Positions 1-14,631 of a DNA stretch of 64,000 nt are shown piece by piece; within the stretch, counting starts at the first letter, position 1; the number at the start of each line of letters is the position of its first letter. The position numbers and the translations under genes were made by a program. The notes beneath the pieces are model-generated. The model saw nothing but the letters and a program-made list of their open reading frames with translations, did no database searches and had not been told where the DNA came from. Origin of the DNA: Salvia splendens (lineage: Eukaryota > Streptophyta > Magnoliopsida > Lamiales > Lamiaceae); assembly GCF_004379255.2 (NCBI RefSeq), contig NC_056042.1, forward strand, positions 31,165,928 to 31,229,927, in the 5' to 3' direction.

Positions 1-1306
1 GAACGCGATTGTCATCAGATGATAAGATGACATGTATAGCATTATATATGCTCGGAATGCTCTCTCCATTGTTTTCTTTTAGAATCTGTAATATTAATTC
101 ATCTATTTTCATGTCCATGAATGATTCTTTGAGAACTTCATTTCCAGTTGCAGCTGCAGCGACAACAGAGAAACAACTATCTACTATCTTAACATCTTCA
201 CTTTCATTGCTCAGAATACCTACAACTATCTTTGGGCCTCCATTTTCCTTAAATATTTCAGTAGTTTGGAGATCTGCACAAAAAACAGCACAGATAAGAT
301 ATTTCCTACCCATTGTCCACAACATAACATATTGCTGGTATGGATCAGAAATTAGTCTGTAGATATATCTTGCTCAGTTCCAAAAACAAAAGATTAAGTC
401 TGTCAAGCAAACAAAGATTTATTGCAGAACATAATGATACTCAAACTTTTGAACTATTTCCAGTTGGAGTATGAAATCGCATATTTAAAACTGCAAAAAC
501 TACCTAAACTATAGTGTAACCTTTCCTTTCACAACTCAACCAACATTATGCTATTACGTACACTTATATTTGGCTACTGCAGTGTTGATCTTATGGAGCT
601 TAGTCCAAGGAGTAATACCTAAACATATTATCATTGTATATATAAATCCAACTTAAGTGAATTCCGAGAGGCAAATGTCTGCTATCAGTAATGCTTGTGG
701 ATCAGTTGGATCTACAAGATTAAGCTCATAAAAGTGCATAGAACTCTTAAAATTCTATTTTTTTATAGTTCAGTTCCTTTAGATGAAACACTATGGCAGA
801 GAAGTCTATACCGTGAATAACGGAAGCCAAGGCCCTTAATCCTGAAGCCAAACCCTGGCGATACTCGTCTCGGAGCTTTGCACAAACAGAAATAATCAAC
901 TCCACCGCTCCATTTTTGGCCGCAATTGCCGCGTTTCCCGATTCTTTATCTACACACAAAACGATCAACTCATCCAATAATGCAACAGCTTCCGGGCACG
1001 GCTTTTCCTCTCTCAGTTTCCCCAAACACTCGATAACTGGATTAGTTTCTCCTGGTACGGAGGTCACAATTCCTTGATAAAATTAAAAACAAAAAGAGTG
1101 AAAAATGTAGTCCCGCAGCTAGTGAAGAAATCGGAGTGTGGTCGGAGATACAAACCGGATAGATCGACGGCTTGAAGAGTGAGTGTCTGGATAGCGTCGT
1201 TGAGAGCTTCAGCCGGATCCATGCCGAGATCTTCTATGTTTTCCTCCACCATTTCGTCGAAGGCTTTCTGTGAAATTGTACGGGCCGCCGCCTTCGCCGG
1301 TGCCAT
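1..1306 (-). CDS. ARMC6-like armadillo-repeat protein, 5' part (runs off the window)
   Basis: Three exons are readable on the minus strand: 1306-1156, 1072-812 and 273-1, and the gene continues past the left edge. Donors (GT at 1155 and 811) and acceptors (AG ending at 1073 and 274) join in frame. Exon 1 encodes an Ala-rich start followed by the helical segment SQKAFDEMVEENIEDLGMDP. Exon 2 encodes an armadillo-like helical repeat (VIECLGKLREE, ELIISVCAKLRDEYRQGLAS). Exon 3 begins DLQTTEIFKENGGPKIVVGI and contains VVAAAATGNEVLKESFMD, which I recognise from the ARMC6/plant ARM-repeat superfamily. Such proteins are helical scaffolds, and the molecular role of the plant ARMC6 homologue is not established. 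The start at 1306 is chosen because it is the first ATG and opens the conserved N-terminus. The C-terminal repeats lie outside the window. Confidence 0.85.
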
Positions 1307-4990
<3,684 letters not shown>

Positions 4991-5389
4991 ACACGCAACG
5001 ATTTCAAAGACTTGTTCTAATTAGCCATCTCTATCAATACAAATTATGATCAACCCTTGCACTGTAAAATTGGTAGTCATTATCAGTTGGTGTAATGCAT
5101 TTTCAAGAATGTTGAAGGAACTAAACTTCTGTCGTTTAATAAACTGGTGCAAGTGAAGATAACAAAAACTATAAGCTGATATAAAACGAACTAGGCAGCT
5201 GCTACCGGCGCCTCTCATCATTTATCTTGGTGGCCTTTAGCCCAAGACAAATGAAACAGATTAAGCATTTTACAATGTTTGTATCGTCTCAATTAGTCTT
5301 CTTCAATCTGCCAAAATCTACTTTCTATATAAGTTTCACAAACACATTCATCACTAAACAAAGCCACTTCATCTTTCCATAAACTAGAA
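4991..5389 (+). promoter_or_regulatory. SCPL gene A 3' flank and duplicated SCPL promoter/leader
   Basis: This contains the gene A 3' flank, then a second diverged copy of the SCPL upstream region. The CATCA/CACAAACA stretch and leader just before the ATG at 5390 match the bases before 3025. No separate gene is seen. Confidence 0.55.
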
Positions 5390-5795
5390 ATGAAAACCAC
5401 AATGATCATCTTTCTCATAATTGTTGTGTGCCTCTTTTCCTCTGTGCAATCTCGAGTAGTCAATGAAGCTTCGACTGAGTACTCACCGGTCCACATGGAT
5501 CCTCAAGGCAGCCTAAAAGAGGCTGACAAGATCGTAGGCCTGCTGGACGCGCTCCAGTGAGCCTCCCTCAGCATTCTGGATACGTCACTGTTGATCCTAG
5601 CACTAGACGCGCTCTTTTCTATTGGTTCACCGAGGCTGACGAATCACCCACCCAGCCACTTGTGCTGTGGCTCAGTAGAGGTTCGTTAAATTCTGATCCC
5701 TAGGTTCGTTAAAAAAAAAATAAAAAAAAAAAAAAAATTCTGATTTAGCATACACGCAAACTAGAAATTCATCTTCCAAATACACCAACGTTCGA
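5390..5795 (+). pseudogene. Truncated SCPL exon 1 copy (tandem duplicate fragment)
   Basis: A third SCPL copy, limited to exon 1 (5390-5680) and the start of intron 1 (to about 5795, interrupted by a poly-A tract at 5710-5737). It encodes a signal peptide (TTMIIFLIIVVCLFSSVQS) and the EASTEYSPVHMDPQG segment. It lacks the basic KNRDPLR stretch, hits an in-frame TGA where the others read GQPQVSF, and has changed the WLNGG codons to WLSRG. Intron homology follows the intron of gene B (TTAGCATACACGCAAACTAG-like). No other exons follow, because sequence from about 5800 on is unrelated. Non-functional remnant. Confidence 0.85.
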
Positions 5796-6285
5796 TTTTC
5801 TAGATTTCACCGACGCGTAGCAGGGAAGAAGGTGATCTCTGCGGGTGCACCGATCGCCAATCATGTTCTCTACCTTCACCTTTTCGGAAATGGAAGTAAT
5901 TAACCCCTCACTTGCTGCTTGTGAATTAATTAAGCACATCCAAAGCCTCCAGCCTCTCGCTGCTGCTGTTCAATCCATGGAGAAGAATGTATCGGAGAAA
6001 TTAGAGCAACATAATCAGTCATTATATAAATCATTGTACTTGGATTCGATTTGATTATGAGTTATTTGCTTGGAATTTTCTACAAATCAATGCGAGTAAT
6101 TTTGAATTGTCATATAGTGGTAGTAATAAATTTGACTTTGGAAATTTTAATTTGATGCACAAAATTAAACATTTTTTTAATTCGTGTATTGTAGGTTGAA
6201 AAGTCCATTTATGTAGAGTTATATACTACTACTTTATTAAGCGAAAATTAAACTATATTTCTTCTGAATAAATTCCTGTTAAAAT
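5796..6285 (+). other. Unassigned stretch with one short ORF (5845-6054), left flank of the copia element
   Basis: A 69-codon ORF at 5845-6054 has a plausible amphipathic composition (INPSLAACELIKHIQSLQPL, then KNVSEKLEQHNQS). I do not recognise it and see no clear splice partner. It could be a gene fragment brought in by the rearrangement that truncated the SCPL copy. The rest is AT-rich up to the AAAAT target site at 6281-6285. Confidence 0.3.
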
Positions 6286-6575
6286 TGTTGGGAAATAAAA
6301 CAGGCAATCACGAATATGAAAGAGAATGAACACAATAAATTGTTGACCCAGTTCGATACAATGTGTATCTACGTATGGGGGCGATGCCAAGCCAAGGATT
6401 TCACTATATAATTTCAGAATAAGCATAATTTAACAATGAGGGAGCACCTCTATTTATAAGCAACTAGAGAGCCCTAATTCTAGTCAAACTAGGAAACATA
6501 TATCACAAGGAAAAAATACTTCAAGGAAACAAATCCTAAACATGGTAGGAAATAAATTAGGCTCCATAATTAACA
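6286..6575 (-). repeat. Copia 3' LTR
   Basis: 290 bp, TG...CA ends. It differs from the other LTR at seven positions by my reading (about 97.6% identity). On the element's sense strand a TATAAATA box lies near 6450. Confidence 0.95.
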
Positions 6576-6663
6576 ATCTCCCACTTGGAGACTAACAACT
6601 CCTAAACAACCATTTCCTCGTGATCTCATCCCTTCATCCGCTTAGCATCGCCTAACCTTCTCT

Positions 6664-9600
6664 TCAAGTTCCAAGGCCAATTGAAGCTATGCATAGCTTC
6701 AATTTCTCTAAGGTCACCACCTTAGTAAACATGTCTGCAGGATTCTCACTTCCAAGTATCTTCACAAGTTGCAGGATTTTTATCTCCACTAGGTGTCGGG
6801 TGTAATGACACTTCAACTCCACATGCTTTGTTCTAGAATGAAACGCTGGATTCTTCGCCAAGAAAATAGTACTCTGACTATCACTGTAGAGTATGCTACT
6901 CTTGTTCTCCTTCCCAAGTTCATCTAAGAAACTCTGCAACCACACCATCTCCTTGCTTGCCTCTGTCGCAGCTACATATTCAGCCTCCGTAGTAGACAAA
7001 GCAACGGTCTTCTGCAACTTAGAAGTCCATGAAATAGCAGTACCACCATAAGTAAATACATACCCGGTTGTGCTTCTTCTCCCATCAAGATCATTGGACG
7101 CCAAGTCTGCATCCACATAACCTGCCAGCTCGACATTCTTGCCATTGAAACATAAGACACTTTCTGTAGTACCTCTCAAATATCGAAGGATCCATTTAAC
7201 TGCTTCCCAATGTTGCTTGCCCGGATCACCCATGAACCGGCTCACTACTCCCACTGCTTGTGCAATATCAGGCCTCGTACACACCATTGCATACATAATA
7301 CTGCCAATTGCTGAAGCATAAGGAAGTTTCTTCATTTCAGCACGTTCTTCTTTTGTACTCGGCGACTCCTTCTTTGACAGCTTAAAGTGACTGCCTAAAG
7401 GCACACTTACTAGCTTCGAATTATCCATGTTGAATCTTTCCAAAACCTTACCAATGTAAGCAGCTTGCGAAAGATACAATTTTCCTGCCGCCTTGTCACG
7501 CTCGATTCTCATGCCCAAAATTTGATTAGCCTCTCCAAGATCTTTCATGGAGAATCGTTCAGACAATTGCCTTTTCAACTTATCCATCTCCTTTTGATCA
7601 CCTCCTGCGATCAACATATCATCAACATATAATAACAGGATAAGATAGCTCTTGTCAAACCTCTTGTAGTAACAACAATGGTCAACGTAGCATCTTTTAT
7701 AGCCAATCTTCATCATGAATCCATCAAACTTCTTGTACCACTGCTTTGGAGCTTGCTTTAAACCATACAAGCTCTTCTTCAACTTGCACACAAGATTTTC
7801 CATTCCTTTTACTACGAATCCTTCAGGCTGTGTCATGTACAACTCATCCTCCAAATCACCATGAAGGAATGCCGTCTTTACATCCATCTGATGTAACAAT
7901 AGATTTTCTGCAACTACCATACTCAACACTAAACGAATAGTAGTTAGTTTCACAACAGGAGTGAACACATCTGTATAATCAATACCGTATCGTTGCTCAA
8001 ATCCCTTGACAACCAGCCTAGCCTTGTAGCGCTTGCTACCATCAGCTTCACATTTGATTCGATAGACCCACTTGCAATGCAATGCCTTTTTCCCTTTAGG
8101 AAGTTCCGCAAGCTCCCATGTGCCATTCAGGAGAAGAGAGGCAAACTCATCATCCATGGCAATTTTCCACCTTCGTTTATCAGGGCCTTCTCCTGCCTCT
8201 GCATAACACTCAGGCTCACCACCATCAGTAAGTAACAAATAGAAATTAGAGGGCGAGTACCTATCAGGTGCACGTCGCTCTCTAGTCGATTTAGGCAGCG
8301 GAATAGTCGGTGGTGGAGTGCTTGGTTCTTCTTCAAGCACCTCTTCAGCATTCTAACTCTCCTTGCTCCCACTCGAGTTTGAGATGTCTAGCTCGACCAC
8401 TTGTGGCTCAGAACTGCTGGGACTCGACGCCTCCAATCTATCCTTGTACAATACTTGTTCATTGAAAATGACATCTCTACTGCGAATAACCTTACGGTTC
8501 TGCTCATCCCAGAGTCTATAACCGAACTCATCGCCTCCATAACCAATGAACGTACAGTTAATAGATTTAGCATCCAACTTACTTCTCTCAACGGAACTAA
8601 CATGAGCATAAGCAATACAACCAAAGATGCGTAGGAAAGATAGATTTACCTCTTTTCCTGTCCAAACCTCCTCGGGTATCCGAAACTCCAAGGGAACTGA
8701 TGGACCTCTATTAATTAGGAATGCAGTTGTGTTGACTGCATCTGCCCAAAAACACTTTGGCAATCCACTTTTCAATCTCATGCATCTTGCTCGCTCGTTC
8801 AACGTTCTGTTCATGCGCTCTGCGATTCCATTCTGCTGTGGAGTTCCTTTCACAGTATTCTCCATGCAGATTCCATTCTCGGCGCAGAACTCCTTGAACT
8901 TTGCAAGTTCATATTCTCCTCCATTATCGGATCTTAGACACTTCACCTTCAGCCCAGTTTCAGTTTCAACAAGGGCTTTCCACTTCCCAAAAGCGTCAAA
9001 CGCATCGGATTTACTCTTCAGAAAATAAACCCAAAGCTTTCTAGTAGAGTCGTCGATGAAAGTCATATAATATTCAGAGCCTCCTAGGGACTTCACAGGT
9101 GCTGGTCCCCACAGATCCGTGTGGACCATCTCCAACTTCTGTGTCTTCAATTTTCTGCCTCCTCTTGAGAAACTCACCCTTTTCTGTTTCCCAAACACGC
9201 AATCCTCGCACATGCCAACTTCAACAGTTTTCAGGCCAGGCAGTAAACCTCTTGAGCACATTATCTTCATCCCTTTCTCGCTCATGTGGCCAAGATAACA
9301 GTGCCACAAATCTGCATTAATTGCCTCACTTGCAATATCAATGCAATCTTTGGAGTTAGTTGTGGTATACAACGTACCCTCCTTCTTACCTCAAGCTACT
9401 ATCATAGCTCCCTTGGTAATCTTCAAATTGTTGCAGCCAAACGTCACGGTGTACCCTTCTGCATCAAGCTGCCCAATCGAAATCAAACTTCTCTGCAATC
9501 CAGGAATGTGTCTGACTCCATTCAGTTTTATCACGGATCCATTGGACGTCACTACCTTCACGTTTCCCTTTCCCACGATATCTAAGGGCTCGTCATCAGC

Positions 9601-10536
9601 CAGATGTACCTTCCCAAAATCGCCAGAAACGTAGTCTTCCATTATCTCCACATTGCTGTAGGAGTGGAACGACGCTCCAGAATCCAATACCCACGATTCC
9701 ATCGGACTACTGACACTCAAGACCAACGCCTCGCCATCGTCATCAGACATGGTAGCGTTTGCTGTCTTCTTGTTCTTCTGATCCTTATTCTTATACTTCT
9801 TCGGTGCCTCACACTGATTTCTAAAATGTCCAAACTCATCACAATTCCAGCATTTAACTTTATCCAAATCATTCTTGGATTGGCTCCTTCCTCTGGAATT
9901 TGATCTTCCACGATTTTGCTTTCCCTTCGATCTGCCTCTCTGTTCTGTATTCAGTGCTGATCCCGAAGTAGAAGATCCTGATTCTCTCCGGCGAACTTCC
10001 TCACCAATCACCAGATCTCTTACTCTGTCAACTGTTAGGTTTGTCTCTGCAGCAGTAACTGTTGTCACTGTGCCAGCCCAACTCTCGGGCAGAGATGATA
10101 GCAAAATCAGGGCACGAATTTCATCATCGAATTTTATATCAACCGAGTTCAGTTGCGAAGTAATCATGTTGAACTCGTTGAGATGTTGTTGCACCAGCTT
10201 TCCCTCTTGCATTCTAAAATTAAACAATCGTATAATCAGATGTACCTTGTTTGCAGTTGATGGTTTCTGATACATGTCCTCGAAGATCTTCATCATCTCC
10301 TTTGTCGACTTTGCTGCAGTCGTGTGATAAGCCACATCCTTGGACAACGATAGCCTAATCGCGCTCATCGCTTTTCTGTCCAGCAGCTCCCACTCCTCCT
10401 GTTCCATCTTTTCGGGTTTGGTTTTTAAAGGCTTCCAGAGATCTTTACCGTACAGGTAATCCTCAATCTGCATCTTCCAAAATCCGAAATCAGATCCGTC
10501 GAACTTCTCTACAGCAATTTTCTCGTCGATCCCCAT
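6664..10536 (-). pseudogene. Copia gag-pol polyprotein, two in-frame stop codons
   Basis: One frame spans 1,291 codons but is cut by a TGA at 9393-9391 and a TAG at 8355-8353, with no frameshift. Segment 1 (10536-9391) is gag. It has an N-terminal VEKFDGSDFGFWKMQIEDYL motif typical of Tnt1-type gag, the zinc knuckle CWNCDEFGHFRNQC and the protease motif WVLDSGASFHS. Segment 2 (9372-8353) is integrase, with an HHCC finger (HCYLGH ... CEDCVFGKQ) and the catalytic D, D, E in HTDLWGP, SDNGGEY and NGIAERMNRT. Segment 3 (8340-6664) is reverse transcriptase with YVDDMLIAG, then RNase H with GYVDADLASN and STTEAEYVAA. With both stops present this copy cannot make full-length polyprotein by normal translation. 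Confidence 0.95.
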
Positions 10537-10577
10537 CGTGATTTCTGCCTCTTAAACCCTAGGCTCTTGATACCAGT

Positions 10578-10867
10578 TGTTGGAAAATAAAACAGGCAAT
10601 CACGAATATGAAAGAGAATGAACACAAGAAATTGTTGACCCAGTTCGATACACTGTGTATCTACGTATGGGGGCGATGCCAAGCCAGGGATTTCACTATA
10701 TAATTTCAGAATAAGCATAATTTAACAATGAGGGAGCACCTCTATTTATAAGCAACTAGAGAGCCCTAATTCTAGTCAAACTAGGAAAGATATATCACAA
10801 GGAAAAAATACTTCAAGGAAACAAATCCTAAACATGGTAGGAGATAAATTAAGCTCCATAATTAACA
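10578..10867 (-). repeat. Copia 5' LTR
   Basis: 290 bp with the same ends as the other LTR, followed by the right-hand AAAAT target duplication at 10868-10872. Confidence 0.95.
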
Positions 10868-11308
10868 AAAATAAGTTGGAATCTACTCGTTATTTTCGGG
10901 AGTAAAATGTGGTCCACAGGTAATTCTGAGGAAGAGATTTTGTGGATGAAATTCTACTTTGGGCTACTTCTACCGTTAAGAAGAAGAAGAAACTCATGAC
11001 GTGGTTCCCACAGATGTCCTCGACCTCGAGGAATCGTGGAGGGATCATCAAGTAATGATATTGGTAAGTATATGAACAAATTTCTCAATTTTTAGGATGA
11101 ATTCTTGTTTATTTTTTAATTTTTTTTACTATTTATGTAATAATATCTGAAAATAAAAACAGAAAGTAAATAAAATATTTATTACAATACCATTAAAATA
11201 AAAAAAGAAATTAAAATAAAAACATAGCAAATGTCTACAACATTTCATCATAAATACCATGAAAAAACATAACAAATGTCTACAACATTTATTATAGATA
11301 CCATGAAA
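10868..11308. other. Spacer with a local 45-bp tandem duplication
   Basis: No gene seen. 11219-11262 and 11266-11309 are two diverged copies of a ~44-bp unit (CATARCAAATGTCTACAACA core), ending at the stop of the MULE relic on the minus strand. Confidence 0.5.
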
Positions 11309-12455
11309 CTACATAAAACGATTGGTTGAGCAATTTTTTCGGCCATACCCTGGTTCATCTTCCCCGCGGACATCCTCTTGAATACAATTTCCAGGACAAA
11401 TATGACATCTCACCCATTTCCTAATTTCCCACACACCATCATCCTTACTTTGTATGACTGAAATTTCCCAATTACATGCTCCCGCTTGTTCGGCATCGCT
11501 GACATAACCTTTACTTCTCACTCCTAACGGATATTTGCATACTGCATGCCATCTTTTTAAGCTGCTGCCAGTGACCTTATACTGTCGTGCAACCTTTAAA
11601 TGCCACAAAGTTATAGCGGTCTTCAATTGCAACTTGCTATCAAATTTAGTTCCCAAGCCAATACGAGTCGGATTGTTTTCATCCCAGTACATATTGTTGT
11701 TTGCTTCATTCCCTTCAAAGTTAGGTAGTACTTCATAAGAACCAACTTCACATGGTAATGAGCAAAAAAATGGTAAATTTGTATGGACGTCTTGCGAAAG
11801 TGACTGTTCAACTTGCACGACAGGTTTACATATTATCTTATCAGTAGAAGAACCATTACCAACAAATTCTTCACTACAATTAGTGTTTGCCTCATACGGT
11901 GCCGGCGACAATTCATCGCGATTTTCTGTTTCACGGTTAATACTATCACTAACATCATCACGAACATCTGCAACATCTACTTGATTATACATTCCAATAT
12001 CACCAGTATCTGCAACATTTGTTTGCTTATTCATACCACTATCAAAACTCGTAAGTAACCCCCGCAGATGTCTCAATACCATAATCAACAATCGGTGGGA
12101 TTTCTGCAATTCTCATTGGTGTATACTCAACAAATAATTGTAGATGATGAGTAGAATTTTGAGTCTCGTTAAACATATACATCACACTTTCATCACTATG
12201 AATCCCTGTACATATATAACTAAATCTCGAACAAAAAACTAGAGCATGTCTCCATGATATGTCAATCGTGTATTGATTCATATCTACTTTCATTTTATCA
12301 CATATCAAAGCAACCAATCCTGAATATGAAACACACCGAATTCAATATAATGGCATCTCTCGCACAAAGTGGGTCATAACAAATACCCAAACATTTTAGT
12401 TGAACTATTCTACCACCCCAATACAAACTCACAAATATTTGCATAGTTTCTGCAT
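11309..12455 (-). pseudogene. MULE (MuDR-type) transposase relic lacking its catalytic core
   Basis: Minus-strand copy related to the transposase remnant at 32548-33913. It starts QIFVSLYWGGRI (about 12455), then has a frameshift before VALICDKMKVDMNQ (12317) and another near 12060. The next frame holds an acidic, variable linker and the MuDR N-terminal domain (TKFDSKLQLKTAITLWHLKV, RRWHAVCKYP-like, WEIRKWVRCHIC). That frame runs straight into a C-terminal DEPGYGRKNC tail. The DDE core and SWIM finger expected between WEIRKW and this tail are gone. A 5' UTR splice donor (CGGTAAGTT, near 12694) matches the architecture of the plus-strand relative. No TIRs or target duplication are visible. Non-functional. 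Confidence 0.8.
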
Positions 12456-13032
12456 CAAAGAATATCAATAAGAACAATTATCAGACACACATTTTTAAAT
12501 AAACCCTAATATAAACAAAATAGGGAAAAACCACATAATCTAAGAAATTTTTATACAATACACATGGAAACATAGAAAAAACAACAGTACTATCAAAGCG
12601 AAGAGGATCTCCTAATCCACTCGAGTAGTGAAGTAGGAGTGGAGTAGGGGGAATGGATTAGGAGATCGATTTACCTATCCAAGTAGAACACAACTTACCG
12701 ATTAAACGCAAGTAGCCGGAAGCCAAAAATTGCCAAGAACAGCAGCTGGAAATAGAAATGGAGAAGGGTTTTCGCGTATTGATGATGCTTCTGCCAAGTG
12801 GAATATATGTAAGATTCAAACAAAAGACGCCTGACGCTTGTGCGTTTCTGTAATTACCAAAAAACATCGATAACTCAATTGTACTTTTAATCCAATATAG
12901 AATTTCACAGGGTTTGTGAGATATTCCGAATTCCTGCTGAATTGCGACGAGATCGTTTGTTGCAATTTTACATCAATCATATCGGAAATTCTACAGAAAT
13001 TTTGCTCTGGAGATTTACTGAGAAATTTTAAG
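12456..13032. other. Shared upstream region of the MULE relic and the SCNM1-like gene
   Basis: The left part is the 5' intron and leader of the MULE relic. It includes an imperfect inverted repeat (GATCTCCTAATCCA at about 12606, mirrored by TGGATTAGGAGATC at about 12653). From about 12900 the sequence is the leader of the SCNM1-like gene, ending at the ATG at 13033. Confidence 0.45.
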
Positions 13033-13127
13033 ATGAGCGTTTACGGGAGGCACAACACAGGAAGCGATAAGTCGACGATTTGATGATTGAAGGCATCGAT
13101 TCATCTATTTATAAGAAACTTTCCAGC
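13033..13127 (+). pseudogene. Original first coding exon of the SCNM1-like gene, broken
   Basis: The ATG at 13033 (MSVYGRH) is out of frame with the rest. In the frame that leads to the conserved zinc finger one reads REAQHRKR, a TAA at 13068-13070, then VDDLMIEGIDSSIYKKLSS up to the insertion point at 13128. Human SCNM1 has KKRRVGDLL in the equivalent place, so the TAA looks like a mutated Arg codon. The mismatch of frames upstream suggests a small deletion. An in-frame ATG remains at 13083, but translation from it would run into the foldback element and stop. Confidence 0.65.
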
Positions 13128-13790
13128 GGCAAGTTTGGGCGAAATTCCATGAAAGTACCTCATAGGAGCTCTTATCCGCCATTTGTACCCGCAAAAAAAA
13201 TTTCCAATGAAGAGAAAGACGCGAGCGCCTCTCGCGTGTTTAAATGAAACACGCGTCTCTCTCTCGCGTGTATAAACAAAGACGCATCACCGTCTCGCGT
13301 CTTTTAAGAAACACGCATGAGTCTCATGCGTGTTTGCCTTTGATACAGATCCGGTCGACACTGCTTTTGTCTTACTCCCACCTCGCGAACCACTCTCACT
13401 CCCACCGCGACTGCCCTGCTCACAACATCTCCAACTAGCGAAAATCGACTTGAATCCAACATCTCCAATCGCGGTGGGAGTGAGAGTGGTTCGCGAGGTG
13501 GGAGTAAGACAGAAGCAGTGTCGACCGGAACTGTATCAAAGGCAAACACGCATGAGACTCATGCATGTTTCTTAAAAGACGCGAGACGGTGATGCGTCTT
13601 TGTTTATACACGCGAGAGAGAGAGACGCGTGTTTCATTGTTTATACACGCGAGAGAGAGACGCGTGTTTCATTTAAACACGCGAGAGACGCTCGCGTCTT
13701 TTCCTTCATTGGAAATTTTTTTTTTGCGGGTACAAATGGAGGATAAGAGCTCCCATGAGGTACTTTCATGGAATTTTGCCGGCAAGTTTG
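13128..13790. mobile_element. Foldback / MULE-like palindromic element with 10-bp target duplication
   Basis: The element is 13138-13780 (643 bp), flanked by the direct repeat GGCAAGTTTG at 13128-13137 and 13781-13790. It is an almost complete inverted repeat with arms of ~275-315 bp. Ends read GGCGAAATTCC on the left and GGCAAAATTCC on the right (reverse complement). The loop is about 57 bp, between CACTCCCACCGCG and CGCGGTGGGAGTG. The arms carry short palindromes such as CACGCATGA-N3-TCATGCGTG and GACGCATCA-N3-TCTCGCGTC. The right arm has an extra ~35-bp tandem copy (ACGCGAGAGAGAGACGCGTG core, about 13611-13675). Target-site length and TIR style fit Mutator-like elements. No transposase is present. 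Confidence 0.85.
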
Positions 13791-14631
13791 CCTGTCTCGT
13801 TTGCCCCACCAATCCCGTTCTCGACTCCCCCGCCATGCTCTCGGTGAGAATTATCACAACCCTAATTGAGTTTTTGATTAATTAATCCAAAGACTCAGAG
13901 TGGAATCCCCAGATTATTCGCTTTTGTTTTATTATAATTTGATATCTGAAAATCAAAACGATTTTTGTATTCTGATGCAAAAAAGCTATGGTTTTGCGTT
14001 CAGACGCATGTGAGCGGCTCACGACATCAAGCTGCCGAGCTGAGGCGTAAAAACAGAGAATTGGCTATGCAAGAAGAAGTTAAGAAACTATTAGTGTTGT
14101 CGGGCTGTGTTAGTGCTAAAGCTCCTGCAATCAAGCAGTTGGAATCAACCAGCAAACCCTTGATTGAGCCAGCACGAAAGGCTGTATTAGACGTAATTTC
14201 TGGCAAAGTTGCTATACCTGAGGTGAAGCCGACAGTTGCTAAATTGGGGAGGCCGTTTGTTGGAGATAATGGCAGCAATGCTGATACTGTCGGAGTTGAA
14301 GCAAAGCTAGAGGTGGTTGTTAAAGAAGTGCAGCCATTGAATTATCGACCACGCCAAGAGAGGGAACTCAAGTTCACAGCTGCTGGATGGAAACACGATT
14401 GCCATGGTAGATGGTTCAAGGATGAAAATGTTAGTAGTTCTTTTATTTAGCTGGAGCTTGTTATTTGAATGGGTTTACATTTCACTTTGTGGTTTTATAT
14501 AGTTTTCAAATGTGAGGTTTGGCAAAGAGAATTGCGCATATTGTAGACTGTTTGATCCATCATTTTTTCCACAGGTGGAATTTGATTCTGGTGAAGAAGA
14601 CCCGAACATTGTGTTAAACGAGAGCAGTTGA
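13736..14631 (+). CDS. SCNM1-like zinc-finger splicing protein with transposon-derived N-terminus
   Basis: Exons 13736-13843, 14004-14429 and 14575-14631 (GT-AG introns) give a 196-residue reading frame. The first 15 codons (MEDKSSHEVLSWNFA) lie inside the foldback element and run in frame into GKFACLVCPTNPVLDSPAML, the C2H2-type finger of sodium channel modifier 1. HVSGSRHQAAELRRKNREL follows, with His residues completing the finger. Near the C-terminus GWKHDCHGRWFKDENVEFDS matches the conserved SCNM1 tail (GWxxDxxGRWxKDENVEFDS). In animals SCNM1 is a minor (U12) spliceosome factor acting in the nucleus; I infer the same class of role. The frame is open further upstream (to the ATG at 13565), so longer element-encoded N-termini are possible. 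The original N-terminal part is lost, so the gene may be a truncated pseudogene. Identity of the family is secure; function of this allele is not. Confidence 0.75.

Larger units (their letters stand above)
6286..10867 (-). mobile_element. Ty1-copia LTR retrotransposon (Tnt1-like), nearly complete
   Basis: 4,582 bp on the minus strand. It has two 290-bp LTRs beginning TGTTGG and ending TTAACA, and a perfect 5-bp target duplication AAAAT at 6281-6285 and 10868-10872. The primer-binding site next to the 5' LTR (about 10577-10561) reads TGGTATCAAGAGCC, complementary to initiator tRNA-Met as in many plant copia elements. A polypurine tract AAGTGGGAGA abuts the 3' LTR. The domain order gag, protease, integrase, RT, RNase H defines the copia superfamily. 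Two in-frame stops break the polyprotein. Confidence 0.97.

Noticed and set aside
9..362. 117-codon plus-strand ORF
   Set aside because: Antisense to exon 3 of the ARMC6-like gene, whose minus-strand frame has clear family similarity.
10868..11060. Possible exon fragments right of the copia element
   Set aside because: Short open stretches with no family match and no join to the left flank across the insertion that I could support.
13304..13575. Two opposite-strand 81-codon ORFs with nearly identical proteins
   Set aside because: They are the same sequence read on both arms of the foldback palindrome, with no coding signature.
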